DNA of 64,000 nucleotides from Gammaproteobacteria bacterium 45_16_T64 (GCA_002162955.1 MABD01000002.1:1-64000), one strand, 5' to 3'; shown: positions 33,251 to 43,895, numbered from the stretch's first letter. The notes: generated by a model not told the origin, from the sequence alone. Program-made: numbers and translations.

Positions 33251-35284
33251 TTAACGAACAAACTTAAGCGTTTTGACTGCCTGCCTGAGCTCAATTTTTA
33301 GGTTGGACAGTGTAGCATCATCACTACGATTATTCTCTTTATTTTCCTGAGACAAATCACCATAACGGATGGCATCATAAAGAGAAGTTATAGCTTTAAG
33401 TTCCCCCTCTAGCTGTGGAAACGCCAAGCAGGCTCGTGCGCAGAATGTCCAGACACCCTCTCCCCCCTCTCTAACCAGGCCTTGGCGCTCTAGCTTTAAA
33501 CAAAAAGAAAGGTAGAGCGCATCAATCGGATCCACTCTAGCTCTACCTCGTTCAACCAATATATATATTGCCAACAACAACATCACCAACCCCAAGCACA
33601 CCAGCAATATAAACACCATCTTCTGCGGAGTTACACCGTCGATCCAACGTGACAAGAACTCCATCTGGGTTTTATTACTGTAACCAACAACCCACTTTGA
33701 CCAAAGATAGTTAACGTACTCTATCTTCGACCGGATATCGCGAACAAAAGGGATATTCCGAAACAACAAAGGGGATAATGGTGAATTTAACGAAAAGCTA
33801 TCATCTGTCGTTGCCCCTTCAGGGCCGGACATAACCCTTTCGGGTGCAACTGCTGCCGTAGGGTCAACCCTCACCCACCCCTTAGATTCAATCCATATCT
33901 CGGCCCAAGCATGAGCATGATACTGCCTTACCACCAAATACCCGGCCTCATGAAAATCTCCCCCTTGATACCCACCAACGACCCTTGCTGGTATACCAAC
34001 CGATCGCATTAAAAATACAAAAGCTCCTGCATAGTGCGCACAAAAACCCTGCCTAGAATCAAACAGAAACGCGTCATTAATATCCCCTCTTAACTCAGGA
34101 GGATTAAGCGTATAGACAAAGGGCTCTCTATTGAACCATTTCAATATTGCATTTGCGTACACAGAAACATCACCCCGTGCTGCAGCCCAAAGCTCATTGG
34201 CTCTATCAGTTGTTCTTGGGTCAGTTACAGGAAGACTCGTTAGCCTGACCCTTTCTCTTTCCGGCAAACCACCAGGCTGATAACTATATTCCAAATGGCT
34301 AACTACATCATAGGAAAATAGTGTCGACACTGCCTCATCCCTAACATAGACTAAGGAGTCCACTTGCTTCACACCCGACAATTTTAAGCTAGCAAAAGGT
34401 AATGTAAACAGCCAACGTCTATAGGTCGGCTCCATAATGACCCGATAGCGAAGCTCCTCACCTCGTCTTACTAAATCCCTAGAAAGCACTCCAACACCAT
34501 TATTGAAACTTTCCCTTAAGCCCCGTCGCCAAGTACGACCATCGAAATCAGAATAAGTAACGCCTCGCCAATACAAGTCCTTGTGTTCTGGCTTCCCACC
34601 CTTAAATTCAACTGTAAAAGCAAGCTCAGCAGAACGAGACAAGCTCGAAATATCCCCTGGAGAAATTGAATCACTCAAACCGGTCTGTGCCTGCCCTCCT
34701 TGCACATTAAGATTCCACACAGGCGCGATCCTTGGCACAAAAATAAACAAAATTATCATCAGGGGAACAGATTGGGCACTAAGCACCAGAGCGACCCTTA
34801 GTGCTCGAAAAGGACTGCTACCCTCTCGAGACTGATTCATGCCGACCAATGACGCAGTAACAACTACCACAACAAACAGCGTATAAAGTGTCGAAAATAG
34901 ACTTGTATCAAATAAGTAGTTCGTTGCCACAACAAAGTAACTAAGAATCACCACCAAAAAAGCATCCCTCTCCTTATACATTTCCAGCAATTTGTAAGAA
35001 TAAGCAAGAATCAACAAAGCTACGCCAGCCTCAGCTCCCAACACTGTCCCATAGTACGCAAACACACCGCCGAAGCTAATAAGAACCGCCACAAGACGAA
35101 CCACTTTCCCCGGGAAAGACACCCTCTCTCTGAATACTTGCACTCTCCATCCAACCACCAAACAAATAACAATTGGCAGCCAAACGGGAAGCCTACCCAC
35201 ATGGGGCAACAACGCGAGCAAAACGGTAACCAGCAACAACACCAAACTATTGCGAGGTATCGGATAAATTGCCCTCACCTTCAT
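33251..35284 (-). CDS. tgpA: TgpA-type membrane transglutaminase-like protein (DUF3488)
   Basis: The 677-residue inner-membrane protein has about six N-terminal helices (residues 10-190), a periplasmic transglutaminase-like domain and another helix near 555-580 before a C-terminal cytoplasmic DUF4129-type tail. The catalytic triad is Cys415 (QGFCAHYAG), His458 (HAHAWAEIW) and Asp474 (VRVDPTA). TgpA of Pseudomonas aeruginosa is essential there, though its substrate is unsettled. The start codon overlaps the DUF58 stop as ATGA. It is the last of the MoxR-DUF58-TgpA trio and ends 79 nt before the arabinose operon. Confidence 0.92.
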   Translation of the reverse strand: MKVRAIYPIPRNSLVLLLVTVLLALLPHVGRLPVWLPIVICLVVGWRVQVFRERVSFPGKVVRLVAVLISFGGVFAYYGTVLGAEAGVALLILAYSYKLLEMYKERDAFLVVILSYFVVATNYLFDTSLFSTLYTLFVVVVVTASLVGMNQSREGSSPFRALRVALVLSAQSVPLMIILFIFVPRIAPVWNLNVQGGQAQTGLSDSISPGDISSLSRSAELAFTVEFKGGKPEHKDLYWRGVTYSDFDGRTWRRGLRESFNNGVGVLSRDLVRRGEELRYRVIMEPTYRRWLFTLPFASLKLSGVKQVDSLVYVRDEAVSTLFSYDVVSHLEYSYQPGGLPERERVRLTSLPVTDPRTTDRANELWAAARGDVSVYANAILKWFNREPFVYTLNPPELRGDINDAFLFDSRQGFCAHYAGAFVFLMRSVGIPARVVGGYQGGDFHEAGYLVVRQYHAHAWAEIWIESKGWVRVDPTAAVAPERVMSGPEGATTDDSFSLNSPLSPLLFRNIPFVRDIRSKIEYVNYLWSKWVVGYSNKTQMEFLSRWIDGVTPQKMVFILLVCLGLVMLLLAIYILVERGRARVDPIDALYLSFCLKLERQGLVREGGEGVWTFCARACLAFPQLEGELKAITSLYDAIRYGDLSQENKENNRSDDATLSNLKIELRQAVKTLKFVR

Positions 35285-36264
35285 TCAATAGCCTCCGGTA
35301 CACAGAACAGCGCAAGTTTGCGTAAACACTCCAATTCATGCTCTCTTCCAGCCGAAGGGGTAATATCCCCTGACGGCAGTGACAGCCCAAAAACACGATT
35401 TTCCTCGGTGTATTTCACAACCAAATAACAGAGCATCGACAACTTCGATTCGCAATCCACTGCTGTTATTTGCGACCACTTCAACCAACTAGAATCACCC
35501 GCTAACGCATAGAAAGTTTTGGTCATCATTATTTGAGTTGCGGCATACTTTTTCCACGCAACATTTCTCAGAGAATCGCCCACCTGATAATGCTTTAAGC
35601 TGTCAAACTCTTCTCGGCCAGTCACAATAGCCAAGCTCCCCCCTTTATCTCCATCACTCTCAATATCTTTGTACTCACATTGAATTGGCTTTGGGTACAC
35701 CAGGGCAGCCATATCCAAATGCACCCATGACCATGTCCTTAGCAAACCTAAAGGGAAAGTACTTTGGATTTTTAGGCGCCCTGGCTCATACCAGCCACGC
35801 TGTTTCGCCTCTAACGTCATTTCTACTGAATGTTTCGAATTCTCCGTGACATCTATTAGTCCGGTACTCCTGTCATCCCAGATAACCTCAAGAGACTCAA
35901 ACGTTCTTGAGGATTTACGCTCCAAACTCACCTGAAACCAAGCCCGCCCACCCATAAACGCCTCCTTAGTCGCTCCAGCCACAAGCGTCAAACCAGACAG
36001 GTTGGTAAACGTTCGAAAAATTGCCACCAGAAACAAACTTAGCAGGAAAAAACTAAGATTCAGTATCAGGCTATTCTCATAATTAATCCCGGCGACGAAT
36101 AACAAAGCCGCGGTGAGCAAGTAAAAAAAACCATAACCCGTTGGGAAAATAAAGATGCGACGCTGATCAAGTTCAACACTCTTCGCCTTGGGAGAGCGCT
36201 TTTTTATCCACCTCTCCCATCGCCGCAGCACAACATTTCGAGCACGCCTAATCGCTTCCCTCAA
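35281..36264 (-). CDS. DUF58 domain protein
   Basis: The 327-residue protein has two hydrophobic segments near residues 48-90 and a C-terminal DUF58 domain with the signature EFDSLKHYQVGDSLRNVAWKK (residues 218-238, von Willebrand A-like). It starts at TTG, supported by AGGAG six bases upstream. It lies between the MoxR ATPase and TgpA, overlapping tgpA by four bases. MoxR and DUF58 proteins usually pair, the ATPase acting on the DUF58 partner in assembly or envelope functions. The exact role is unknown. Confidence 0.88.
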   Translation of the reverse strand: MREAIRRARNVVLRRWERWIKKRSPKAKSVELDQRRIFIFPTGYGFFYLLTAALLFVAGINYENSLILNLSFFLLSLFLVAIFRTFTNLSGLTLVAGATKEAFMGGRAWFQVSLERKSSRTFESLEVIWDDRSTGLIDVTENSKHSVEMTLEAKQRGWYEPGRLKIQSTFPLGLLRTWSWVHLDMAALVYPKPIQCEYKDIESDGDKGGSLAIVTGREEFDSLKHYQVGDSLRNVAWKKYAATQIMMTKTFYALAGDSSWLKWSQITAVDCESKLSMLCYLVVKYTEENRVFGLSLPSGDITPSAGREHELECLRKLALFCVPEAIE

Positions 36265-36295
36265 ACTCTTCTCCTCGCCCTTTCAATTATCAAAT

Positions 36296-37222
36296 TCAGA
36301 GCAGGGCCCGATCCACTACATCAACTTCAGCTAACATTTTTTGCACTACGTTAACACCAGCATGCCCAGTAATATCCTGAGCGCCCTGAACCCTGTGACC
36401 CGCCACTGGCCCAAGCACTACTTGCACATCTTCAGGGATCACATGACTTCGGCCTTCAACTAGAGCATAAGCTTTCGCAGCAGCAACCAACGCCAAGGTT
36501 CCTCTCGGCGAAAGCCCAACACTTTCCCTTCGGGAAAAACCTACCAACCGCTGTATATAATCAATGACGGCAGAGGAAAGATGAATGCTAGCAACCTCCT
36601 GCTGCAGCTTAGCCAATTGCTCTGAATCAACAACACTCTTCATGCTTTTTAAAAGCTGACGTCTATCGATTCCTACAATCAATTCTCGTTCCACAGCCGG
36701 GTCAGGATAACCCAAATGAATCCGCATCAAAAAACGATCCAGCTGAGATTCTGGCAATGGATAAGTACCCATTTGTTCGCTAGGGTTTTGTGTGGCTATG
36801 ACAAAAAATGGGGCAGGCAACACATAACAATCCCCATCTTGCGTCACTTGACGCTCCTCCATCGCTTCTAATAATGCACTCTGCGCCTTTGGTGTCGCTC
36901 GGTTTATTTCGTCCGCAAGCACTAACTGGGAGAATATTGGCCCTTTACGAAATTCGAATGCCGCAGTTTCTGAATTAAAAATACTCACGCCAAGAATGTC
37001 TGAAGGTAGCATATCACTAGTAAACTGAATCCTTTGATAGTTCAAACCCAAAGCCCCTGCCAGTGCATGAGCCAAGGTTGTTTTCCCCATTCCTGGCAGG
37101 TCCTCTATTAGCAAATGCCCTTTTGCCAACAAACATGCCACGCAAAGCTTAATTTGCTCTTCCTTGCCTAATAGAACATTCCCAATTTCCGCTATTACTT
37201 CTGCGACATGGTTACTTGTCAC
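36296..37222 (-). CDS. MoxR-family AAA+ ATPase
   Basis: The 308-residue cytoplasmic AAA+ protein has Walker A DLPGMGKTTLA, Walker B VLADEINRATPKAQSALLEAMEE and sensor 1 FFVIATQNP. The C-terminal lid follows (RRESVGLSPRGTLALVAAAKAYAL). Translation starts at GTG, six bases after GGGAG. It is the first gene of the MoxR-DUF58-TgpA operon. It likely acts as a chaperone-like ATPase for the downstream membrane proteins; that is a family-level statement. Confidence 0.93.
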   Translation of the reverse strand: MTSNHVAEVIAEIGNVLLGKEEQIKLCVACLLAKGHLLIEDLPGMGKTTLAHALAGALGLNYQRIQFTSDMLPSDILGVSIFNSETAAFEFRKGPIFSQLVLADEINRATPKAQSALLEAMEERQVTQDGDCYVLPAPFFVIATQNPSEQMGTYPLPESQLDRFLMRIHLGYPDPAVERELIVGIDRRQLLKSMKSVVDSEQLAKLQQEVASIHLSSAVIDYIQRLVGFSRRESVGLSPRGTLALVAAAKAYALVEGRSHVIPEDVQVVLGPVAGHRVQGAQDITGHAGVNVVQKMLAEVDVVDRALL

Positions 37223-37323
37223 TCTACTCTCCCAGTATTATCAATTCCACCTAAAACAGTATGGACAAATAATCTATACTATACGAGGTTTACTACTCAT
37301 TAGAGACTAAGACAGCGTGTTTC

Positions 37324-37361
37324 ATAAAAAAACCCCTTCAGATATTAATCAAAAGGGGTTT
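37324..37361 (-). terminator. Terminator of metZ
   Basis: Nine pairs (AAACCCCTT with AAGGGGTTT) enclose 14 bases, and a run of seven T follows on the minus strand. It lies about 30 nt past the metZ stop codon and ends the accessory part of the purine/methionine run. Confidence 0.85.
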
Positions 37362-37389
37362 CTTGTGACCTGGTGTTCAAAATAGACAA

Positions 37390-38607
37390 TTAAAGCAAAG
37401 ATATTCCCCTGGCAAGATCGCCTCTTATATCTTTGAATTCCTCCAAGCCAACAGCCACCCGCACCAAACCATCCGTAATTCCAGCAGCTAGCTTAGCTTC
37501 ATCAGAGAGCCGTCCATGGGTAGTGGTGGCAGGGTGAGTAATCGTTGTCTTGGCGTCGCCCAGGTTGGCCGTTATCGATAGAAAAGTAGTTGCGTCTATT
37601 ACTTTCCACGCAGCTTCTTTCCCACCTTCAAGCTCAAACGAAACAATACCGCCAAAAGCTCGCTGCTGCTCACGCGCCAGCAAGTGTTGCGGATGGGACG
37701 GTAAGCCAGCGTAATGGACTTTTTTTACACCCGGCTGATCTTGCAACCAATCTGCTAAACGCAAGGCACTCGCACTATGAGCCTGCATCCGCAAGCTCAA
37801 GGTTTCCAGGCCCTTAAGAAAAACCCATGCATTAAAAGGGCTCAACGTCGGACCAGCACTTCGAAGAAAGCCGTACACCTCCTCCATCAACTTATTGCTT
37901 CCAACAACCGCACCACCAACACAACGGCCTTGACCATCAAGGTATTTGGTTGCTGAGTGCACAACGATATCTGCACCTAGTGACAACGGCAATTGCAGCG
38001 CAGGCGTGCAAAAGCAATTATCCACAACTAGCAACACTCCGTGTTTTTTAGCCAGCACTGACAACTTCGAAATGTCAGCAATTTCACATAATGGGTTTGA
38101 TGGCGTTTCCAAGAAAAGCAATTTTGTTTTGCTTGTAATGGCAGATTCCCACTGCTCGTAATCTGAAATCGCGACAAAACTAGTCGTCACGCCAAACTTT
38201 TTGAGATATTTATCAAACAACACATTGGTTGTGCCAAATATGCTCCTTGACGATACAACCTCATCGCCAGCTTCCAGAAAAGCCATCATAGTACTGAGAA
38301 TAGCCGCCATACCAGAAGAGGTCGCAACTGCCCTCTCACCGCCTTCCATCGCAGCCAAGCGCTGCTCAAAAGCTGAAACAGTGGGGTTTGAAAATCGCGA
38401 ATAAATATTGCCTGGCTCATCGCCACCAAATCTAGCTGCAGCCTGAGCCGCATCCTTGAACACGAAACTGGATGTGGTAAAAATAGGCTCACCATGTGAG
38501 CCTTCATCGGTAGGCAGCTGCCCTGTTCGTATCGCAAGAGTCTCTAATCCGTATTCAGAGGAAGACTCAGCCTCAGCAGCGGCATTTACTGGAGTATTTG
38601 TAGGCAT
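37390..38607 (-). CDS. metZ: O-succinylhomoserine sulfhydrylase
   Basis: The 405-residue PLP enzyme makes homocysteine directly from O-succinylhomoserine and sulfide. It belongs to the Cys/Met metabolism family: the PLP lysine lies in HSATKYLDGQG, the phosphate contact in SSGMAAIL, and YSRFSNPT is present near the N-terminus. The chromosomal order purF-metZ is the pseudomonad one, which favours MetZ over MetB or MetY. It starts eight bases after the purF stop and is followed by a terminator. Confidence 0.93.
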   Translation of the reverse strand: MPTNTPVNAAAEAESSSEYGLETLAIRTGQLPTDEGSHGEPIFTTSSFVFKDAAQAAARFGGDEPGNIYSRFSNPTVSAFEQRLAAMEGGERAVATSSGMAAILSTMMAFLEAGDEVVSSRSIFGTTNVLFDKYLKKFGVTTSFVAISDYEQWESAITSKTKLLFLETPSNPLCEIADISKLSVLAKKHGVLLVVDNCFCTPALQLPLSLGADIVVHSATKYLDGQGRCVGGAVVGSNKLMEEVYGFLRSAGPTLSPFNAWVFLKGLETLSLRMQAHSASALRLADWLQDQPGVKKVHYAGLPSHPQHLLAREQQRAFGGIVSFELEGGKEAAWKVIDATTFLSITANLGDAKTTITHPATTTHGRLSDEAKLAAGITDGLVRVAVGLEEFKDIRGDLARGISLL

Positions 38608-38615
38608 AATGGTTC

Positions 38616-40130
38616 TTATTGGGGGTTGTGCAAATCAATGGCTTCTTCGTCGACATTTGCGAGCTTGCCACTTTTAGCAAGATCATTTCGTCGCTGCTCA
38701 AGTCTGCTGAGGTAGGCTTCATCTATATCGCCAGTGACATACTCACCATTAAATACAGAGCAATCGAACACGTCAATCTTTGGATTTCCTTCTTTGGCAG
38801 TATCCACCAAGTCCTGCAAATCCTGATACACCAACCAATCGGCACCGATTTTTTCCTGGATTTCCTCTACAGTGCTGTCATGGGCGATCAGTTCGGCCGC
38901 TGCGGGCATATCAATACCATAAACATTGGGGTAACGCACAGCTGGCGCTGCGGATGCAAAATACACTTTTTTCGCTCCAGCTTCTCTCGCCATTTCGATT
39001 ATCTGACTGCAGGTAGTACCACGTACAATAGAATCATCGACAAGAAGTACATTTTTTCCTTGAAACTCTAGCTCAATAGCATTGAGTTTTTGACGTACGG
39101 ATTTCTTCCTTTCACTCTGACCAGGCATAATAAAGGTTCTACCAATATATCGATTCTTGATAAACCCTTCTCGATACTTAACACCCAGTGTATTCGCTAA
39201 CTGCAATGCGCTTGTTCTGCTGGTATCAGGAATCGGCACGACGACATCAATATCGTGATCTGGCCATACACGTTTAATTTTTTCGGCCAGCTTATCACCC
39301 ATTCTTAGGCGTGCTTTATACACTGAGATTCCATCCATAATGGAATCGGGGCGTGCCAAATATACATGTTCAAATATACAGGGAGCATGCTTAGGCGTTG
39401 CAGCGCACTGCCGAGTGAACAATTTGCCATCCTGATTAATATAAACGGCCTCACCTGGCTCAATATCTCTTACCAGTTGAAATCCCATAGCCTGGAGAGC
39501 CACGCTCTCTGAAGCTATCATATACTCAGTACCCTTCTCAGTATGCTTTTCCCCAAAACAGATGGGGCGAATACCATTCGGATCTCTGAAGCCCACAATG
39601 CCATAACCCGTAATCATTGCCACTACGCCATATGCGCCCTTGCAACGATGATGCACAGCAGAAACAGCGGTAAAGATATCCTCCTCTGTTGGCTGTAACT
39701 TACCTAGCACTTGCAATTCGTGAGCAAAGATATTCAATAGAACTTCTGAGTCAGAATTCGTGTTAATGTGCCGCAGATCGGCCTTAAAAAGGTCTTCGCC
39801 TATTTCCAATGCGTTGGTCAAATTACCGTTGTGAGCCAAGGTAATTCCATAAGGCGAGTTTACGTAAAATGGCTGAGCCTCCGCAGATGACGAGCTACCC
39901 GCGGTTGGATAGCGAACATGTCCAATCCCCATGTTCCCCACCAATCGACGCATATGGCTCGAGTGAAAAACATCACGCACCATACCGTTATCTTTTCGAA
40001 GATATAGCTTCCCGTTATCACAAGTTACTATACCAGCCGCATCCTGACCTCGATGCTGTAGGACTGTAAGCGCGTCATACAACGTTTGGTTAACATTGGA
40101 ATACCCAACAATACCGACAATTCCGCACAT
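38616..40130 (-). CDS. purF: Amidophosphoribosyltransferase
   Basis: The 504-residue enzyme catalyses the first committed step of purine synthesis, transferring glutamine nitrogen to PRPP. The N-terminal nucleophile Cys2 is in MCGIVGIVG, exposed after Met removal. The glutaminase domain runs to about residue 230, and the phosphoribosyltransferase domain carries the PRPP loop [12 protein letters not shown]. It lies between cvpA and metZ. Length is normal. Confidence 0.97.
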   Translation of the reverse strand: MCGIVGIVGYSNVNQTLYDALTVLQHRGQDAAGIVTCDNGKLYLRKDNGMVRDVFHSSHMRRLVGNMGIGHVRYPTAGSSSSAEAQPFYVNSPYGITLAHNGNLTNALEIGEDLFKADLRHINTNSDSEVLLNIFAHELQVLGKLQPTEEDIFTAVSAVHHRCKGAYGVVAMITGYGIVGFRDPNGIRPICFGEKHTEKGTEYMIASESVALQAMGFQLVRDIEPGEAVYINQDGKLFTRQCAATPKHAPCIFEHVYLARPDSIMDGISVYKARLRMGDKLAEKIKRVWPDHDIDVVVPIPDTSRTSALQLANTLGVKYREGFIKNRYIGRTFIMPGQSERKKSVRQKLNAIELEFQGKNVLLVDDSIVRGTTCSQIIEMAREAGAKKVYFASAAPAVRYPNVYGIDMPAAAELIAHDSTVEEIQEKIGADWLVYQDLQDLVDTAKEGNPKIDVFDCSVFNGEYVTGDIDEAYLSRLEQRRNDLAKSGKLANVDEEAIDLHNPQ

Positions 40131-40189
40131 GGATCTACACGATCTCCACTCAAATTAATCAAATACGAACCCAGCTATTATAGCTTAGG

Positions 40190-40690
40190 TCAGCTACCAC
40201 TCAAATCCATTACTTTTTGCCAAGCTAGGCGTCCCATTTCGTGAGTCCATTCTTCAACCATCAGCAAATGAGGTATCGCCATCGACTCTTTCCACCAGGG
40301 GTCTTGAGGTAAATCGGTCATGCGGGACAGCATAGACAAAACAAATACAACAATAATTAGTCCCCTGGCGGCTCCAAACACCATACCAAGCACACGATCT
40401 GTGGCGGACAGCCCTGAAGCACTGATCAATTCTTTAAACAGCACTTTGATCAATGCCCCAATAATCAGGGTCAAAATAAATAAGGTAGCGAATGCGGCAG
40501 GTTGGCGCGCAGAAGGCGGATCAATGAATTCAACAAATAGTACCGCGAGTGGCGAGCTAAAGAGTTTAGCCACTACATAGGCAGACACCCATGTGACGAG
40601 AGAAAGCGCCTCATTGGAAAACCCCTTGCGCAAGCTCAGCAAGGACGAAACAGCCACTACGCCCAATATTATATAATCAATCAATGTCAT
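40190..40690 (-). CDS. cvpA: CvpA-family inner membrane protein
   Basis: The 166-residue protein has four predicted helices (residues 5-25, 28-48, 65-85, 103-122) and the CvpA opening MTLIDYIILGVV-SS--S-RKGF. The E. coli gene next to purF is linked to colicin V production and envelope stress; the biochemical role is not settled. It lies 59 nt before purF, the standard place. Confidence 0.93.
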   Translation of the reverse strand: MTLIDYIILGVVAVSSLLSLRKGFSNEALSLVTWVSAYVVAKLFSSPLAVLFVEFIDPPSARQPAAFATLFILTLIIGALIKVLFKELISASGLSATDRVLGMVFGAARGLIIVVFVLSMLSRMTDLPQDPWWKESMAIPHLLMVEEWTHEMGRLAWQKVMDLSGS

Positions 40691-40795
40691 AGGAGATAAC
40701 AGGTGCTCGCTGAAGGAACGCGCATTCTATCAAAGGGCGTCTAAAAAACCTACGCTTTCTGCATCGATCTAACCACTTTAGACGGAAACCGCAAA

Positions 40796-41440
40796 CTAAG
40801 GTTGATAAGTCTTAATCATGCCTGCTAATTTAAATTCCTTTTTTAACGCCTGCTGAATAATTCTCGCTCTGTTTTTCCGTAACTCAGGGCCCACATACAC
40901 TCTATGAAGACGCTTTCCGCCAACGCTATTGGATTCAATATACGCCATATAAGACTTTTGTATCAACTGAGACTGCAGAGCTTTGGCGTTGGGCAGCTTA
41001 GCAAATGCGGCCACCTGAACTGTCCAAGCATCAGCCAAGGGAGCCTTTGATGACTTAGGGGCAGCCTTCACCTTTTTTGTGATTGCTACCTCTTTCTCAA
41101 GGTTTGCCTTAGTGTCTTTGATGATTTTTTGCTGCTTAGCGCTGATACTACCTTTTTTTACTTCTGCAACCTGACTAGGGGGAGGAGACACCTCCACACT
41201 CACATCCTCTTCTTCGACCGCAGCACGCTCAGCAACCAATGTGCTTTTAGCCGCGTCAATGCGTTGCTTCACGTTCCCGCCACTCTGGTGAGTTATATGA
41301 ATAACAGGCTCCTGCGGCGCTCGATATACGGCCGCCTTGTGATCCTCATCTCGCCCATCCAGGACCAAGGGCAGAAATATGATTGCCAGCAAGAAAAGCA
41401 CCAATGCCCCCACCAAACGCTGTCTTAAACTTTCTTCCAC
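40796..41440 (-). CDS. SPOR domain protein (DedD-like)
   Basis: The 214-residue single-pass inner-membrane protein has a helix at about residues 9-27 (LVGALVLFLLAIIFLPLVL), a charged linker with lysine-rich stretches, and a C-terminal SPOR domain (about 140-213) that binds denuded peptidoglycan at the septum. Start GTG follows GAGAGG by eight bases. The position between folC and cvpA is the one held by the SPOR gene in pseudomonads, and DedD by analogy works in cell division. Confidence 0.88.
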   Translation of the reverse strand: MEESLRQRLVGALVLFLLAIIFLPLVLDGRDEDHKAAVYRAPQEPVIHITHQSGGNVKQRIDAAKSTLVAERAAVEEEDVSVEVSPPPSQVAEVKKGSISAKQQKIIKDTKANLEKEVAITKKVKAAPKSSKAPLADAWTVQVAAFAKLPNAKALQSQLIQKSYMAYIESNSVGGKRLHRVYVGPELRKNRARIIQQALKKEFKLAGMIKTYQP

Positions 41441-41481
41441 CAGAAAAACCTCTCATGAGCATTACAAGAAAACCGATTATA

Positions 41482-42744
41482 TCAAAGAGAAACCCTGAAG
41501 TAATCTAACGCAGCGGACGCAGTAAAAAAGGACCCGAACACCACCACCAAACTATTTTCACTCAATCCTATTTCATCCAATGCATCGGCGGGACTTGTAA
41601 AGCACCTCCCCGTACCACCTTTATTATTCAGTTCACCCAAGATCACCTGACCCTTAGCGGCTCGTGACACGCCAGGAAGACTAGCCACCGACCAACTATC
41701 TACACAAGGCATCAGTACCTCTATTACACCGCCGATATCTTTGTCATGCATCATCGCAATTAAACAATGTACTTCATACTTACCTTCAAATTGACTAAGC
41801 AAGCGAGCTAAAGAACGCGCCGCATGAGGGTTATGACCAACATCAACTAGTACCTTTGCGCTCCCTTTACAATCTACCCATTGCTGGCGCCCAGGAACAA
41901 CAACGGCCGACGCCGTGTGCGCCGAATCCTCCAATGAAATCTCAGGCCACAACAGCGCGGTAACTTGTAGTGCACAAGCCACATTATTGGGATGCAACTC
42001 CGGTGCGCCAGTGACCACATTCACGCCTTCCTGCTTAGCTTCGTCGGTTAGCGTATACGTGAATTGCTCATTGCCGCTCTCTACTTGAAAATCCACTCCT
42101 AGAAAATAACCACGACAACCAATTTCTTCCACCGTTAATAAGAGACTTTCAGGTATATCTGGTTCGCCACATACAAAAGGTTTGCCACACCGCGCTATCC
42201 CACATTTCTCAACGGCAATTAAGCTCCGATCATTCCCCAACCAATCCGTATGATCTATATCCACCGATGTAACAACAGAAATATCGGAAGAAACCACATT
42301 GGTAGCGTCAAGCCTTCCACCAAGACCCACCTCCAACAACACAAGATCCAGCTTTGCATCTGCAAATATCAGTAAAGCCGCGAGGGTACCAAACTCAAAG
42401 TATGTTAATGAGATATCTCCTCGCACTTGCTCGATTTTTTCAAAGGCCTCCACCAACAAGCAGTCCTCAACCACACAACCATTCACCCGCACCCTTTCGT
42501 TGTAACAAAATAAGTGGGGTGAGGTATAAGCACCCACACTCAACGAATTATCTAATGCTATTGCCTCTATCATCGTTACGGTAGAGCCTTTACCATTTGT
42601 GCCACCGACGGTAACAACCCGAGGCAAACGATCAGAAATGGCCAAGCGCTGATAAACCACTTCAATACGGCCTAAACCAAGTTCAATTTCAGTAGGATGA
42701 AGAGACTCAAGACGAGATAACCATTGCTGCAATGTTAATGACAT
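41482..42744 (-). CDS. folC: Bifunctional dihydrofolate synthase/folylpolyglutamate synthase
   Basis: The 420-residue ATP-dependent Mur-ligase-type enzyme adds glutamate to dihydropteroate and folates. The P-loop is GGTNGKGST, and the nucleotide-binding ADAKLDLVLLEVGLGGRLDATNV block and DVGHNPHA are present. The ATG at 42744 matches relatives that begin with LQQWLSRLESLHP; a TTG eleven codons upstream is the alternative. It follows accD across a terminator, and precedes the SPOR gene by 41 nt. Confidence 0.94.
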   Translation of the reverse strand: MSLTLQQWLSRLESLHPTEIELGLGRIEVVYQRLAISDRLPRVVTVGGTNGKGSTVTMIEAIALDNSLSVGAYTSPHLFCYNERVRVNGCVVEDCLLVEAFEKIEQVRGDISLTYFEFGTLAALLIFADAKLDLVLLEVGLGGRLDATNVVSSDISVVTSVDIDHTDWLGNDRSLIAVEKCGIARCGKPFVCGEPDIPESLLLTVEEIGCRGYFLGVDFQVESGNEQFTYTLTDEAKQEGVNVVTGAPELHPNNVACALQVTALLWPEISLEDSAHTASAVVVPGRQQWVDCKGSAKVLVDVGHNPHAARSLARLLSQFEGKYEVHCLIAMMHDKDIGGVIEVLMPCVDSWSVASLPGVSRAAKGQVILGELNNKGGTGRCFTSPADALDEIGLSENSLVVVFGSFFTASAALDYFRVSL

Positions 42745-42781
42745 AGAATTAGGTTCTACAAGAAAATCGGGATTCAAAATA

Positions 42782-42807
42782 GAAAAATGGGCTCAAAAGA
42801 GCCCATC
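42782..42807 (-). terminator. Terminator of accD
   Basis: Eight pairs (ATGGGCTC with GAGCCCAT) and a four-base loop are followed by TTTTTC on the minus strand. It lies 52 nt past the accD stop and partly isolates folC from accD. Confidence 0.82.
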
Positions 42808-42858
42808 ACATACAACCTGACCAAACACTTTACAACAAAGCACTAGCCCTTTTTGTTG

Positions 42859-43731
42859 TTACGAAGCAAGCGAAAGATGCCGAGACAACTTACTCAAGAT
42901 ACTATGAAGCCTATCCTTCATTTCTTCGCGATGAACAATCATATCGATCGCACCGTGCTCAAGTAGAAACTCACTTCGTTGAAACCCCTCTGGCAATTTC
43001 TGCCGTACGGTTTGCTCAATAACTCGAGGGCCGGCAAAACCTATCAACGCATTAGGTTCCGCAACATTAACATCACCAAGCATCGCCAGGCTCGCAGAAA
43101 CACCGCCATAAACTGGATCGGTCAACACGGAGATAAAAGGAATACCCTGCTGACGCATGCGCGAAAGAACTGCACTGGTTTTTGCCATTTGCATCAATGA
43201 AAAAAGCGCCTCCTGCATTCGAGCGCCCCCGCTAGCGGAAAAACACACCAGAGGAATTTTTCTCTCCAACGATATATTCGCTGCTCGAACAAACTTTTCG
43301 CCTACCACAGACCCCATTGATCCGCCCAAAAATGCGAACTCAAACGCCACCACCACTACAGGAAAATCATTTATGGTTCCGCTTTGCGCCACCAATGCAT
43401 CATTTTCTCCGGTCGCTTTCTGCGCTGCAACAATTCTATCTTTGTACTTTTTGCTATCTTTAAAACCAAGCTTGTCGATAGGCTTAAGGTCAGCCGCTAT
43501 CTCTTCTCGCCCCTCAGCATCCAAGAACAAATCTATTCGACGCCGAGCTCCGACTCGCATGTGGTGGTCACATTTCGGGCATACTTCTAAGTTCTTTTCG
43601 AGTTCAGGTCGATATAAGAACGCCCCACACTTTGGACACTGCTTCCACAGGCCCTCTGGGACGTTGGCTTTTTTGGGTGCAGAACTACGGCCCACGCTAG
43701 GTAATATTTTTTCTAGCCAGCTATTACTCAT
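42859..43731 (-). CDS. accD: Acetyl-CoA carboxylase carboxyltransferase subunit beta
   Basis: The 290-residue subunit combines with AccA to transfer carboxyl from biotin to acetyl-CoA, making malonyl-CoA. The N-terminal zinc ribbon shows CPKCGAFLY and CPKCDHH (residues about 32-57). The crotonase-like core carries [19 protein letters not shown] and [13 protein letters not shown]. It follows trpA by 164 nt. The gene order trp-accD-folC is common in this group. Confidence 0.97.
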   Translation of the reverse strand: MSNSWLEKILPSVGRSSAPKKANVPEGLWKQCPKCGAFLYRPELEKNLEVCPKCDHHMRVGARRRIDLFLDAEGREEIAADLKPIDKLGFKDSKKYKDRIVAAQKATGENDALVAQSGTINDFPVVVVAFEFAFLGGSMGSVVGEKFVRAANISLERKIPLVCFSASGGARMQEALFSLMQMAKTSAVLSRMRQQGIPFISVLTDPVYGGVSASLAMLGDVNVAEPNALIGFAGPRVIEQTVRQKLPEGFQRSEFLLEHGAIDMIVHREEMKDRLHSILSKLSRHLSLAS

Positions 43732-43895
43732 GACTTATACATCGCCTTTTTAGATTGCCCGCCCACCGGAAGGCATATTAAGTGGGCCCCCAACAGAGGG
43801 ACCATCACCATACATAGTATGTCCACGGGCTCATGCCCATTAACCCACAAATTTGATCTCTGCAAAAAGCGGCGAGCATTTTTCACCCCCGGCTA

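Noticed and set aside
43157-43753. 198-codon frame on the plus strand
   Set aside because: It lies wholly antisense to accD, whose zinc ribbon and core motifs are clear.
43741-43895. Terminator between trpA and accD
   Set aside because: Only a six-pair GCCCAC/GTGGGC stem with a 15-base loop and no T-run; too weak to call.
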